From Neptunomonas concharum (GTDB taxonomy: Bacteria; Pseudomonadota; Gammaproteobacteria; Pseudomonadales; Balneatricaceae): a stretch of 64,000 nucleotides of DNA. A program made the position numbers and the translations under genes. The stretch is from NCBI RefSeq assembly GCF_008630635.1, contig NZ_CP043869.1, positions 2,603,160 to 2,667,159 of the forward strand. The letters are read 5' to 3'. Under the pieces are notes generated by a model. That model saw only the letters and a list, made by a program, of their open reading frames with translations. It did not search any database and had not been told where the DNA came from. Positions within the stretch are counted from its first letter, which is position 1. Every line of letters begins with the position of its first letter. This document shows positions 50,946 to 61,169 of the stretch, piece by piece.

Positions 50946-52187
50946 ATGACATTTGATTACACGCCTTGGTTAGATTGGTTAGATACACAACAAGATTTGA
51001 TGCTGCAGCGCACTCTTGAGCTGTCACTCATCAATTCTGGCACGTTAAATGCCGAAGGCGTCAATCACGTTCGCCAGACCCTCAGCGATTATTGCGAATC
51101 GCTAGGCGGTACAATCGAAGTCATACCTGTTCCTGATTATGAATATGTCGCCACCAATGGCGTTGTAGAAACCACCCCGCTAGGTGATGCTCTACGTATT
51201 AAAAAACGCCCTGACGCTCCTTTACAGATATTTTTCTGCGGCCATATGGATACCGTATTCCCTATTGACCATCCTTTTCAAAACGTGACATGGCTGGATG
51301 ACAACACACTCAATGGTCCAGGTGTCGCCGATCTTAAAGGTGGGCTGTTAGTCATGCTAAAAGCTATTGAAGCCCTAGAGCGCAGTCCATGGGCAGATAA
51401 AATCGGCTGGGAGATTCTCTTTAATCCCGATGAAGAGATAGGTTCTCCAGGTTCTGCTCCATTGATAGCCGATGCGGCTACACGCGTTGACTTAGGCATG
51501 ATCTACGAACCTTGTATGCCCGATGGTACGTTGGCTGGAGCCCGTAAAGGCAGTGGTAATTTCAGCGTTGTGGTCCGGGGTAAGGCTGCCCATGCAGGGA
51601 GAGAACACCATCTTGGCCGTAACGCAATTCGGGCAATGAGCGATTTTATTTCAGCCCTAGATGACCTCAATGGGCAGCGAGAAGGCGTGACGATTAACCC
51701 AGGTTTTATTGAAGGGGGCGGCGCTGTCAATATCGTTCCTGAGCTGTGCATCTCGCGTTTCAATATCCGACTAGAGCAACCAGAAGATGAGCAGTGGTGT
51801 TTAGATCACATCAATCAGTTAATTCAGAATCTGAATGGCCGTGATGGCATACAAGCACAACTGCACGGAGGTTTTGGTCGCAAGCCCAAAGTGTTATCAC
51901 CCGCTAACCAAAGGCTTTTTGAATTGGCACGCGATTGTGGCAGTGAACTGGGTATGCCCATTCGCTGGCAAGCAACGGGGGGTTGTTGTGATGGGAATAA
52001 TCTTGCAGCGGCAGGTATCCCCAACATAGACACATTAGGTGTCCAAGGCGGGAAAATACACTCATCAGAGGAGTATATGCTCGTCAGCAGCTTGGTAGAA
52101 AGAGCCAAACTCAGTGCCTTATTACTCATGAAACTGGCTACTACAGAAGACCTGGGCTGGCTCAAGGAGAACCCCGAATGCTGTTAA
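50946..52187 (+). CDS. M20-family metallo-hydrolase in the ast operon
   Basis: Zinc-dependent amidohydrolase of the M20 (ArgE/DapE/CPG2) family. Metal ligands are visible: His100 and Asp102 (GHMDTVFP), Asp129 (GVADLKGG), and catalytic Glu163/Glu164 (PDEEIGSPGS); GGCCDGNN and GGKIHSSEEYM complete it. The ATG at 50946 is 7 bases after AAGGAT and is preferred to that at 50940. Its stop overlaps the aruF start by 10 bases, so it belongs to the arginine operon. The usual AstE (M14-type) is absent from the operon, so this protein might cleave N-succinylglutamate or an N-acyl arginine; substrate unproven. Confidence 0.85.
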   Translation: MTFDYTPWLDWLDTQQDLMLQRTLELSLINSGTLNAEGVNHVRQTLSDYCESLGGTIEVIPVPDYEYVATNGVVETTPLGDALRIKKRPDAPLQIFFCGHMDTVFPIDHPFQNVTWLDDNTLNGPGVADLKGGLLVMLKAIEALERSPWADKIGWEILFNPDEEIGSPGSAPLIADAATRVDLGMIYEPCMPDGTLAGARKGSGNFSVVVRGKAAHAGREHHLGRNAIRAMSDFISALDDLNGQREGVTINPGFIEGGGAVNIVPELCISRFNIRLEQPEDEQWCLDHINQLIQNLNGRDGIQAQLHGGFGRKPKVLSPANQRLFELARDCGSELGMPIRWQATGGCCDGNNLAAAGIPNIDTLGVQGGKIHSSEEYMLVSSLVERAKLSALLLMKLATTEDLGWLKENPECC

Positions 52188-53191
52188 TTCGCCCCCTTAC
52201 CTTTGCTGATCTTCAAGGTTTAGAGAGGCTAGCTGTCATCTCTGGTGGTAAAATGACCACCTTACCAGCCAACCGAGATCACTTAAGCGAACTGATTAGC
52301 AAAACTCAGCGATCTCTCAAGAAAACAATAGACCGCTACAGTGATGAGAGTTATCACTTCGCCCTCGAAGACCTTGAGCGAGGCGAGATCGTAGGCGTCT
52401 GTGGTATCGATGCCAGCGTCGGATTAAACACGCCCTTCTATAGCTACCGCATAGATGAGGTGGTTCATGCATCTAACGAACTACAGATCCATAATCGCAT
52501 ACCCGCGCTACACCTTTGCCAAGACTATACCGGTGCCGCTCGCTTATGTACGCTGTTTCTGGACAAAGCCTATCGTAATGAGGCTAACCTTAATCTGCTA
52601 TCCCGCAGCCGTATGCTCTTTATCGCCCAGAACCCTGAGCGCTTCTCAAGCCGTCTTATAGCTGAACTACAAGGCGTTGCTGATGATCAAAACCGCTCCC
52701 CTTTCTGGGAGTGTTTAGGGCGGCACTTTTTTAATATGGACTTCACAAAAGCCAATTACCTTACGGGGATAAACTCCAGAGGCTTCATTGCAGATTTGAT
52801 GCCCCACTACCCTGTATACGTTCCACTACTGTCGGCAGAAGCACAAGCGGCGTTGGGCAAACCCAGACCGGATATGTCTACAGTAGAGTCGTTACTCCTT
52901 TGCGAAGGCTTTAATTTTAAAGGTTACGTCGACATCTTTGATGCAGGACCAACACTGGAAACTCGCACGCTGGATGTTCGCTCTGTCGTGCAAAGCCAGT
53001 TAAAGACCATACAGATTGGCGAACCTGTCGAAAATGGGGACCTGCAGCCTGCATTAATCAGTAATCTGAGTCGAGAAGCATTTCGCTGTGTGTCAGCTTC
53101 AATCAATATCACTCAGCCCACGCTGACTCAGGAGGTTGCTGACTTACTGAACCTACGCCAAGGTGATCAGGCTCGCATTATCCCACTCTGA
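52178..53191 (+). CDS. aruF: Arginine N-succinyltransferase, alpha subunit
   Basis: One subunit of the succinyl-CoA:arginine (and ornithine) succinyltransferase, the first step of the AST pathway. 337 residues with MLLIRPLTFADL, YSYRIDEVVHAS, LCTLFLDKAYRN and SPFWECLGRHFFNMDF, all typical of AstA-family proteins. As in Pseudomonas there are two homologous genes in tandem, expected to form a heteromer. The first gene is AruF by order. Confidence 0.93.
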   Translation: MLLIRPLTFADLQGLERLAVISGGKMTTLPANRDHLSELISKTQRSLKKTIDRYSDESYHFALEDLERGEIVGVCGIDASVGLNTPFYSYRIDEVVHASNELQIHNRIPALHLCQDYTGAARLCTLFLDKAYRNEANLNLLSRSRMLFIAQNPERFSSRLIAELQGVADDQNRSPFWECLGRHFFNMDFTKANYLTGINSRGFIADLMPHYPVYVPLLSAEAQAALGKPRPDMSTVESLLLCEGFNFKGYVDIFDAGPTLETRTLDVRSVVQSQLKTIQIGEPVENGDLQPALISNLSREAFRCVSASINITQPTLTQEVADLLNLRQGDQARIIPL

Positions 53192-53240
53192 ATTAAGCTA
53201 GTCGGCAATTAGTACCGTGAGAACAGGAGAGATTTAAACA

Positions 53241-54269
53241 ATGATGGTAGTCCGCCCAATACAGGCAGAAGATTACACAGCACTGAGAGAGCTGGCTCGC
53301 AAAACAGGCCCAGGCTTTACCTCGCTTCAGGATAACGATACTCAGGTTGCTGCAAAGCTGGAAGCCGGTTTAGCCGCATTTTCCGCCTCCCCCCCTCTGG
53401 CAGAGGCTTTATATCTGTTTGTCATGGAAGAAACGGAGACCAATGAAGTCGTTGGCATATGCGGTATTGAGTCGGCTGTTGGCCTGTCTGAACCGTGGTA
53501 CAACTATCGCGTTGGTACGTTAGTACACGCCTCACGCGAACTAAAAGTTTATAACCAGATCAATACGCTCACAATAACCAATGACCATACCGGCTATTCT
53601 GAGCTGTGCACCCTATTTTTAAGTCCTGATGCACGCCATAGTAAAAATGGATCGTTACTGTCGAAATCGCGTTTTATGTTTTTGGCAGAGTTCCCGCAAC
53701 GCTTCAATGAACATCTCATCGCTGAAATGCGAGGCTACTCCGATGAAAACGGCATTTCACCCTTTTGGGAGGGGCTCGGACGGCACTTTTTCTCACTCGA
53801 TTTTACAGAAGCAGACCGGCACTCATCCATGAACAAAGTTTTCATTGCCGAGCTTATGCCTAAAAATACGATTTATACCAATCTGCTCCCCAAAGAAGCC
53901 CAAGAAGCGATTGGTAAAACCCACGAAGCCACAACTCCCGCCCGCCGTTTACTCGAAAATGAAGGGATGCGATACACCGGCTACGTCGATATCTTTGATG
54001 GTGGCCCAACACTCGAAGCACGTATACACGACATTCGAGCCGTGCAAGAGAGTCAATATGTCAAAGCGCATATTGCCGATCTACCATCCGAAGGTGAACT
54101 CTATCTGATCAGCACGACGGAATTTTCAAATTTCCGCTGTTGCATGTCACCCATTACACGCGTCAGCAAAAACTTGGTCACCGTCAGCCCAGACGTGGCA
54201 AGTGCCCTAAATATCAATGAAGGCAGCACGATCCGTATTGTACCGCTGTCTTCTGGAAGGAGATTTTAA
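53241..54269 (+). CDS. aruG: Arginine N-succinyltransferase, beta subunit
   Basis: Second AstA-family subunit, 342 residues, homologous to the preceding gene throughout (MMVVRPIQAEDY, YNYRVGTLVHAS, LCTLFLSPDAR, SPFWEGLGRHFFSLDF, GYVDIFDGGPTLEA). AGGAGA lies nine bases before the start. It abuts astD with no spacer. The pair aruF-aruG points to the Pseudomonas-type two-subunit enzyme rather than the single AstA of Escherichia coli. Confidence 0.94.
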   Translation: MMVVRPIQAEDYTALRELARKTGPGFTSLQDNDTQVAAKLEAGLAAFSASPPLAEALYLFVMEETETNEVVGICGIESAVGLSEPWYNYRVGTLVHASRELKVYNQINTLTITNDHTGYSELCTLFLSPDARHSKNGSLLSKSRFMFLAEFPQRFNEHLIAEMRGYSDENGISPFWEGLGRHFFSLDFTEADRHSSMNKVFIAELMPKNTIYTNLLPKEAQEAIGKTHEATTPARRLLENEGMRYTGYVDIFDGGPTLEARIHDIRAVQESQYVKAHIADLPSEGELYLISTTEFSNFRCCMSPITRVSKNLVTVSPDVASALNINEGSTIRIVPLSSGRRF

Positions 54270-55739
<1,470 letters not shown>

Positions 55740-55747
55740 GGGATACT

Positions 55748-57082
55748 ATGAACGCCGTAGAAGCAAATTTTGACGGGCTCGTAGGCCCAACGCACAACTA
55801 TGCAGGACTGTCATTCGGCAATGTCGCCTCCGAGAACAATATTGCTCAGGCGTCAAACCCTAAACTCGCGGCGCTGCAAGGTCTTGCTAAAATGAAAGCC
55901 CTACACGATCTGGGGATGACCCAAGGGGTATTGGCGCCTCAGGAGCGTCCAGATCTGAACACGCTTCGGCGACTGGGGTTTAGCGGTAGCGATGCAGATG
56001 TGCTCGCTGCTGCTGCAAAACAAGCACCACGCCTTCTGGCCGCCTGTTGTTCAGCCTCCAGTATGTGGACGGCCAACGCGGCCACGGTATCACCGAGCGC
56101 CGATACACGCGATGGCAAAGTCCACTTTACGCCAGCCAATTTAACTAACAAATTTCATCGTTCTATTGAGCACGAAGTCACAGGGCGTATTCTGCAAGCC
56201 ACCTTTGCTGATGAAAAACATTTTGCTCATCACAGCGCCCTCCCCGGCGTCGAGCACTTTGGTGATGAAGGTGCCGCAAACCATACCCGTTTCTGCCATG
56301 ACTACGGTAAAGCAGGCGTTGAATTTTTCGTCTTTGGCCGCTATGCATTTGATGGTAGTAAGCCAGCTCCGCAACGCTATCCGGCACGCCACACCTATGA
56401 AGCCTCCGAAGCAGTCGCACGGTTACATGGATTACGCCAAGAAGGTGTCGTTTATGCCCAACAAAACCCCGTTGTTATCGACAAAGGGGTCTTCCACAAC
56501 GATGTTATCGCTGTAGGCAACCGCGATCTTTTGTTTTGCCATGAAGAAGCATTCCTCAATCAAGCAGAGGTGAAAAATCAACTCAGTAGAGCAATGCAGG
56601 ATCAATTTCATGTAATCGAAGTGCCTTCTCATCGTGTTTCTGTTGAGGATGCCGTAAAAAGCTATTTGTTTAACAGCCAGTTACTTAACGTTAAGGGTAA
56701 AACGGTATTGGTCATTCCTGAAGAGTGTCAGCAAATACCCAACGTTTGGGCTTACCTTAACGAGCTGCAAAGTGGTACTGCCCCTATTGATGAGCTCAAA
56801 GTGTTCGACCTCAAGCAAAGTATGAGTAACGGCGGCGGCCCGGCTTGCCTGCGCCTACGGGTAGTACTCAATGAGCAGGAAAAAGCAGCTTGTAACGCGC
56901 ACACCTTGATGAGCGAAGCTTTATATAGCCAGCTAACTACTTGGGTAGAAAATCACTACCGCGACCGTTTGCTAGAAAGTGACTTAGCTGACCCCTTACT
57001 GCTTAATGAGTCGCGCAGTGCCTTGGATGAGCTAACCCAGATTCTCAACTTGGGTTCCGTGTACCCATTCCAACGCGTTTAG
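55748..57082 (+). CDS. astB: N-succinylarginine dihydrolase
   Basis: Hydrolyses N2-succinylarginine to succinylornithine, CO2 and two ammonia, the second AST step. 444 residues, full length, with [40 protein letters not shown] and [16 protein letters not shown]; His and Cys of the last two motifs belong to the amidinotransferase-fold catalytic triad. Last gene of the aruFGDB unit; a strong terminator follows. astE is not found after it. Confidence 0.96.
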   Translation: MNAVEANFDGLVGPTHNYAGLSFGNVASENNIAQASNPKLAALQGLAKMKALHDLGMTQGVLAPQERPDLNTLRRLGFSGSDADVLAAAAKQAPRLLAACCSASSMWTANAATVSPSADTRDGKVHFTPANLTNKFHRSIEHEVTGRILQATFADEKHFAHHSALPGVEHFGDEGAANHTRFCHDYGKAGVEFFVFGRYAFDGSKPAPQRYPARHTYEASEAVARLHGLRQEGVVYAQQNPVVIDKGVFHNDVIAVGNRDLLFCHEEAFLNQAEVKNQLSRAMQDQFHVIEVPSHRVSVEDAVKSYLFNSQLLNVKGKTVLVIPEECQQIPNVWAYLNELQSGTAPIDELKVFDLKQSMSNGGGPACLRLRVVLNEQEKAACNAHTLMSEALYSQLTTWVENHYRDRLLESDLADPLLLNESRSALDELTQILNLGSVYPFQRV

Positions 57083-57117
57083 CTCCAGTTACTTATGTTT
57101 CGAGTTGTTCTTCTGTC

Positions 57118-57141
57118 ACCGGGCGCAAGCCCGGTTTTTTT
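57118..57141. terminator. Terminator of the ast operon
   Basis: ACCGGGC (57118-57124) pairs with GCCCGGT (57129-57135) around GCAA, followed by seven T. It also touches the end of the convergent LysR gene. Confidence 0.88.
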
Positions 57142-58076
57142 CACTCCAACATGCTTTCAAACAATCCAAGGCTACTTATCTGCAACTGCTTAAGTTCTTT
57201 ACGCATCAGCTTTACGAAGGACAACGTCATGGCTGATTTAGTTTTATGGGCAGGAAAAATCAAGTTGTAGCGGTAAGCAATACGGGGCTCAAAGCGTTTA
57301 ACCACAACCCCTAGCTTTTGATAATGCAGTGCTGTGATAGGCTCAACTAAAGAAACCCCGCTACCCGCTAACACCAATGCGCACGCGCTGTAGGCTAATT
57401 GCGTGTCCACTAATAACTGCCGACTTACCCCTGCCGAATCAAAAACGCTGTCAATCTTATGGCGAATACTCTGCTCAGTGCCTAAAGAGATAAACGCTTC
57501 CCCTTCCAAATCGGCGGGTGAAATATAACTTTTGGCTGCCAAACGATGACCTGGTGGCAAAATACACACCAAGCGGCTCTCAGCCAGAGGCTCCATTTCT
57601 ATCGAAGCATCCGCTAAGGGAATAGCGGACACAACGCCTAGATCATATTGCTGACTAGCCACTAAGTCCGCCACTTGCTGAGTACTACGTACTTGCAATG
57701 AAAAAGAGACTTCAGGATGAGCTTGGCTAAATAGTTGTGTCACCTTTGGAATAAACTCTACGGAAACCGCCGGCATTGAGGCTACACGTAATGAACCTAT
57801 ATGGCAGGCACGTAAATCATCGGCTGCACGGGCCAATGTTTCAATAGAGACAAATGAGCGTTCGACCTCGGCATAAAATACATGTGCTTCGGGGGTTGGA
57901 ATCAGACGCTTCTTGTGGCGCTCGAACATCTGCACGCCCACTTCTTCTTCAAAATCGCTTAATAGGCGACTGACCGCCGGTTGGGAGACACACAAAATAC
58001 CGGCGGCTCCGCTGGTTGTTCCGCTAATCATCACCGCCCGAAATGCCTCAATTTGCCGGTAGGTTAAACGTGCCAT
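57141..58076 (-). CDS. LysR-family regulator, OccR/NocR-like
   Basis: Encodes 311 residues: an N-terminal winged helix (TYRQIEAFRAVMISGTTSGAAGILCVSQPAVSRLLSDFEEEVG in pieces, residues 4-50) and a LysR substrate domain (about 92-300). The start RQIEAFRAVM and the SQPAVSRLLSDFE helix match the OccR/NocR opine-regulator branch. It is divergent from the TRAP/oxidase operon, the usual LysR arrangement, and lies between that operon and the arginine operon. The inducer is predicted to be an opine or related imino acid; not shown by the sequence. Confidence 0.85.
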   Translation of the reverse strand: MARLTYRQIEAFRAVMISGTTSGAAGILCVSQPAVSRLLSDFEEEVGVQMFERHKKRLIPTPEAHVFYAEVERSFVSIETLARAADDLRACHIGSLRVASMPAVSVEFIPKVTQLFSQAHPEVSFSLQVRSTQQVADLVASQQYDLGVVSAIPLADASIEMEPLAESRLVCILPPGHRLAAKSYISPADLEGEAFISLGTEQSIRHKIDSVFDSAGVSRQLLVDTQLAYSACALVLAGSGVSLVEPITALHYQKLGVVVKRFEPRIAYRYNLIFPAHKTKSAMTLSFVKLMRKELKQLQISSLGLFESMLE

Positions 58077-58090
58077 CCTCTACTCCACTT

Positions 58091-58138
58091 AATAACAAAA
58101 TATTATCAAGTGATACTAATAAACGATTTGATGTTATT
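58091..58138. promoter_or_regulatory. Candidate LysR operator region
   Basis: Within the 126-base divergent gap, TATCA-AG-TGATA (58104-58115) is an inverted repeat, flanked by AATAAC (58091) and GTTATT (58133-58138) as an outer pair. Such A/T-rich dyads are usual in LysR-controlled gaps. Binding is inferred only. Confidence 0.35.
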
Positions 58139-58202
58139 TATGCAACTCTTCATTATTAATCAAACATTCACCTCATTTACACAATAACAATGCGAGGTCT
58201 CA

Positions 58203-58766
58203 ATGGAACAACTGTTTCGTTATGTACTTACAGCACTGATCAGTACGGTTGCCGCCTGCCAATTCATTCAGGTGATTACCCGCTATGTGTTCGAGACGCC
58301 TATCATGGGGCTCGAAGAAGCTGCATTAATTCCGACCATCTGGCTTTATATTTTAGGTAGTGTTAACGCTTCCCGAGAAGATACACAGATACGCGCCAAT
58401 GTATTAGAAATCTTTCTGAAAACCCCAAAAGCCAAACTGATCCTACACACCTTATCTGAAGCCATTAGCATCGTGATATCGATCTGGCTGACATGGTGGG
58501 CCTGGAAATATTTCAGCTACGCCTTACGCGTTTGGAAAGAGTCTCCCACCCTTTATATACCCACCTTTGTCTACGAATCAGCGCTGTTTATCGGCCTACT
58601 ACTCATGACGTTATTTACCCTATGGCACCTCTATCGCCATCTGCAGTACTTGTTTGGTTTCAAAGCAATTCCAGAAGATCTGTTTGGTGATCCAGAGATC
58701 GCATCAACCCCGGAATTAGATGAAATGCAATTATTGGCTGATCGTAACAAAGGACAAGCATCATGA
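58203..58766 (+). CDS. dctQ: TRAP transporter small permease (DctQ type)
   Basis: Four-helix small membrane subunit of a TRAP transporter. 187 residues with YVFETPIMGLEEAALIPTIWLYILGSV as the DctQ signature. The C-terminal 30 residues are acidic and cytoplasmic. Its stop overlaps the dctM start (ATGA). First gene of the TRAP/oxidase operon, divergent from the LysR gene. Confidence 0.93.
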   Translation: MEQLFRYVLTALISTVAACQFIQVITRYVFETPIMGLEEAALIPTIWLYILGSVNASREDTQIRANVLEIFLKTPKAKLILHTLSEAISIVISIWLTWWAWKYFSYALRVWKESPTLYIPTFVYESALFIGLLLMTLFTLWHLYRHLQYLFGFKAIPEDLFGDPEIASTPELDEMQLLADRNKGQAS

Positions 58767-60061
58767 TAGAGATCGCTATTCTCGCTTTTGCTGTACTCGT
58801 AGTTTTGTTAACGCTAGGCGTCCCGCTGCCTTACTGCTTTGGCGCAGGGTTAATGGTCATGACATTGGTCGGCGAAGCCACTATGCGCGGCATGATGCTG
58901 TGGGGGTTTAGTCAGCTTACCAACCCCGTACTGTTAGCTATTCCTTTGTTTGTCTTTGCCGGAACCATCATGAGCGTCAGTGGCATTGCTGCCAGTTTGC
59001 TCAAGTTTGTTAACATCTTTGTAGGCAGGGTTCGCGGGGGATTAGGCGTTGTCGCAACAGTTAGTTGCGCCATTATCGGCGCAATATCCGGGAGCGGACT
59101 CACCGGTGTAGCAGCGATTGGCCCTTTACTGATTCCTGAAATGGAAAGTAAAGGGTACCCAAGGGCCTATGCCACGGCGCTGGTCGCTAACTCTTCAATC
59201 CTTGGTCTGCTGATTCCCCCAAGCGTAACCATGATTGTTTATGGCTGGGTGACCGACACCTCAATTCTGGCAAGCTTCCTCGCCACTCTGGGTCCTGGCC
59301 TGCTGATTATGCTGAACTTTTCCATCGTCAATATGATAATGGCACGTAAGTTTCCGTTAGTGCTCGATGAGCCGATGGATACCGCAGCACTGATGAAACA
59401 TGCCAGTAAGCGTACTATCAATGCGATCCCTGCGTTACTGATGCCGGTGATTATTCTAGGTGGTATCTACGGCGGCATTATGACGCCCACCGAGGCCGCC
59501 GCTGTTTCTGTGATCTACGCATTGCCTGTTGGTTTTATGATTTACAAGGGGCTGACATTCCGCACGTTACTGGATGCTGGTAAAGAGTCTGCTTCTGCTG
59601 TCGGTGCAATCCTCATCATGATTTTGTTCAGTCTAATGCTGAGTCAAATCTACGTTATGGAGGATATTCCTCAGGCACTGGTGGACAAAATCTTTGAGTT
59701 CACCGATAACAAAGTGCTGTTACTTATTATGATCAATCTGTTCCTGTTTGGGATCGGTATGATCGTGAACGACATCACCGCTATCATTCTAACAGCTCCC
59801 CTATTGCTTCCTTTGATGACAGCGCTTGGCGTTAGCCCTGTTCAATTCGCTGCCATTATGGGTGTTAACACCGCGATGGGAGGCGTTACTCCACCTTATG
59901 CCAGCATTCTCTACCTAGGGGCGCGTATCGGTAAAGTGAAATTCACTGAAGTCGTTAAGCCCGCCATGATTTTGCTGATTTTTGGTTACATTCCTGTCGT
60001 GATTTTGGTCTCTGTCTGGCCTGATCTCTCGGAATATATTCCACGTGCCTTTGGCTATTAA
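58763..60061 (+). CDS. dctM: TRAP transporter large permease (DctM type)
   Basis: Large membrane subunit that couples sodium flow to solute uptake. 432 residues with about 12 hydrophobic segments; GAISGSGLTGVAAIGPLLIPEM, LIPPSVTMIVYGWVTDTSI and GIYGGIMTPTEAAAVSVIYAL are DctM signatures. The substrate is not defined by this subunit. Overlaps dctQ by four bases. Confidence 0.95.
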   Translation: MIEIAILAFAVLVVLLTLGVPLPYCFGAGLMVMTLVGEATMRGMMLWGFSQLTNPVLLAIPLFVFAGTIMSVSGIAASLLKFVNIFVGRVRGGLGVVATVSCAIIGAISGSGLTGVAAIGPLLIPEMESKGYPRAYATALVANSSILGLLIPPSVTMIVYGWVTDTSILASFLATLGPGLLIMLNFSIVNMIMARKFPLVLDEPMDTAALMKHASKRTINAIPALLMPVIILGGIYGGIMTPTEAAAVSVIYALPVGFMIYKGLTFRTLLDAGKESASAVGAILIMILFSLMLSQIYVMEDIPQALVDKIFEFTDNKVLLLIMINLFLFGIGMIVNDITAIILTAPLLLPLMTALGVSPVQFAAIMGVNTAMGGVTPPYASILYLGARIGKVKFTEVVKPAMILLIFGYIPVVILVSVWPDLSEYIPRAFGY

Positions 60062-60094
60062 ACCCTGCTCATCCTAAATACTCGGGAGAAAACA

Positions 60095-61093
60095 ATGAAA
60101 ACAAACCTGGTAAAAAAACTTGCGCTGGCTGTCGCCATCTCCGCTTCTATGAGCGCTATTGCACAAGCTGCGACACTTAAATTGTCCCATGTGCGCCCTC
60201 AAGAGACGGCCATCGATGTGGATGCTAAACGCTTTGCAGCAGATGTTGCTGAAGCGACAGAAGGCAAAGTAAAAATCAAAATTTATCCTGCCAGCTCACT
60301 CGGTGATTACACCGTGGTACAAGAGCGTGTTGGCTTGGGTGCAATTGATATGGCCGTCCAACCACCCGCATCCAGCGCCGATAAGCGCTTCCAAGTGGTG
60401 TATATGCCTTATCTGGTAAAAACCTGGGACGACGCTCAAAAGGTGTTTGCCAAAGGCTCACCTATGCGACAAACCGTTGCTGACCTGTATGGTGCTCAGG
60501 GAATTAAGGTACTCGGCGCGTGGCCAGTTTATTTTGGGGGTATCTCGCTAAACAAAGAGATCGACAATGCCGCTGATCCAACGGTAATGAAAGGTGCAAA
60601 ACTGCGTGTTCCACCGATCAAAACATTCCAGCTGACAGCAGACAATATCGGCTTTATCGGCTCCCCTCTACCGTTCTCGGAAGCCTTCACTGCGGTTCAA
60701 ACCGGTGTTGTTGATGGCGTCATGGGCTCAGGTGCAGAAGGCTACTACGCATCGTTCCGTGATGTAACGAAAAGCTACCTGCCTATCAACACCCACTTTG
60801 AAATGTGGTACCTGATTATCAGTGATGAAGTCTTCTCTGAGCTTGATGGAAAACACCAAGAAAAACTGATGGCAGCCGCCGAAAAGTTCGAAAACAGCCG
60901 CTGGGAAACCGCACGTGCGGATCAATCAAAAAATGAGCAGCTTCTGGCCAAAGCCGGTGCCACCATCGTTCCGGTTTCTGATGAGCAAATTGAAGCTACC
61001 GCTAAAATCGTTCGCGAGAAAGTCTGGCCGGAAGTGATCAACGATATTGGCGCAGAATGGGCTCAAGGCGTATTGGATAAAGCCCTGCAATAA
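60095..61093 (+). CDS. dctP: TRAP substrate-binding protein (DctP type)
   Basis: Periplasmic solute receptor with a signal peptide (residues 1-26, ending IAQAA). 332 residues; LKLSHVRPQETAIDVDAKRFAADVAEATEGKVKI at the start and GAKLRVPPIKTFQLTADNIGFIGSPLPFSEAFTAVQTGVVDGVMGSGAEG in the middle are DctP features, and the arginine in LRVPP is the usual carboxylate anchor of TRAP receptors. So the substrate has a carboxylate. It is followed by a terminator before the oxidase genes, suggesting higher expression of the receptor. Confidence 0.94.
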   Translation: MKTNLVKKLALAVAISASMSAIAQAATLKLSHVRPQETAIDVDAKRFAADVAEATEGKVKIKIYPASSLGDYTVVQERVGLGAIDMAVQPPASSADKRFQVVYMPYLVKTWDDAQKVFAKGSPMRQTVADLYGAQGIKVLGAWPVYFGGISLNKEIDNAADPTVMKGAKLRVPPIKTFQLTADNIGFIGSPLPFSEAFTAVQTGVVDGVMGSGAEGYYASFRDVTKSYLPINTHFEMWYLIISDEVFSELDGKHQEKLMAAAEKFENSRWETARADQSKNEQLLAKAGATIVPVSDEQIEATAKIVREKVWPEVINDIGAEWAQGVLDKALQ

Positions 61094-61116
61094 GCGTTTC
61101 TACCCTTGTCTCATTT

Positions 61117-61146
61117 GTCCGGCGCTACGGCGTCGGGCTTTTTTAA
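61117..61146 (+). terminator. Terminator or attenuator after dctP
   Basis: GTCCGGCGC (61117-61125) pairs with GCGTCGGGC (61130-61138) with two G-T pairs around TACG, followed by six T. Partial read-through to the oxidase genes is likely because those have no other clear promoter. Confidence 0.7.
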
Positions 61147-61169
61147 TCTTACAGGACATTGTCTGACTT

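Noticed and set aside
52178-54269. Tandem duplication of an acyltransferase gene as a recent duplication
   Set aside because: The two genes are the known divergent alpha and beta subunits of the Pseudomonas-type arginine succinyltransferase, not a recent copy.
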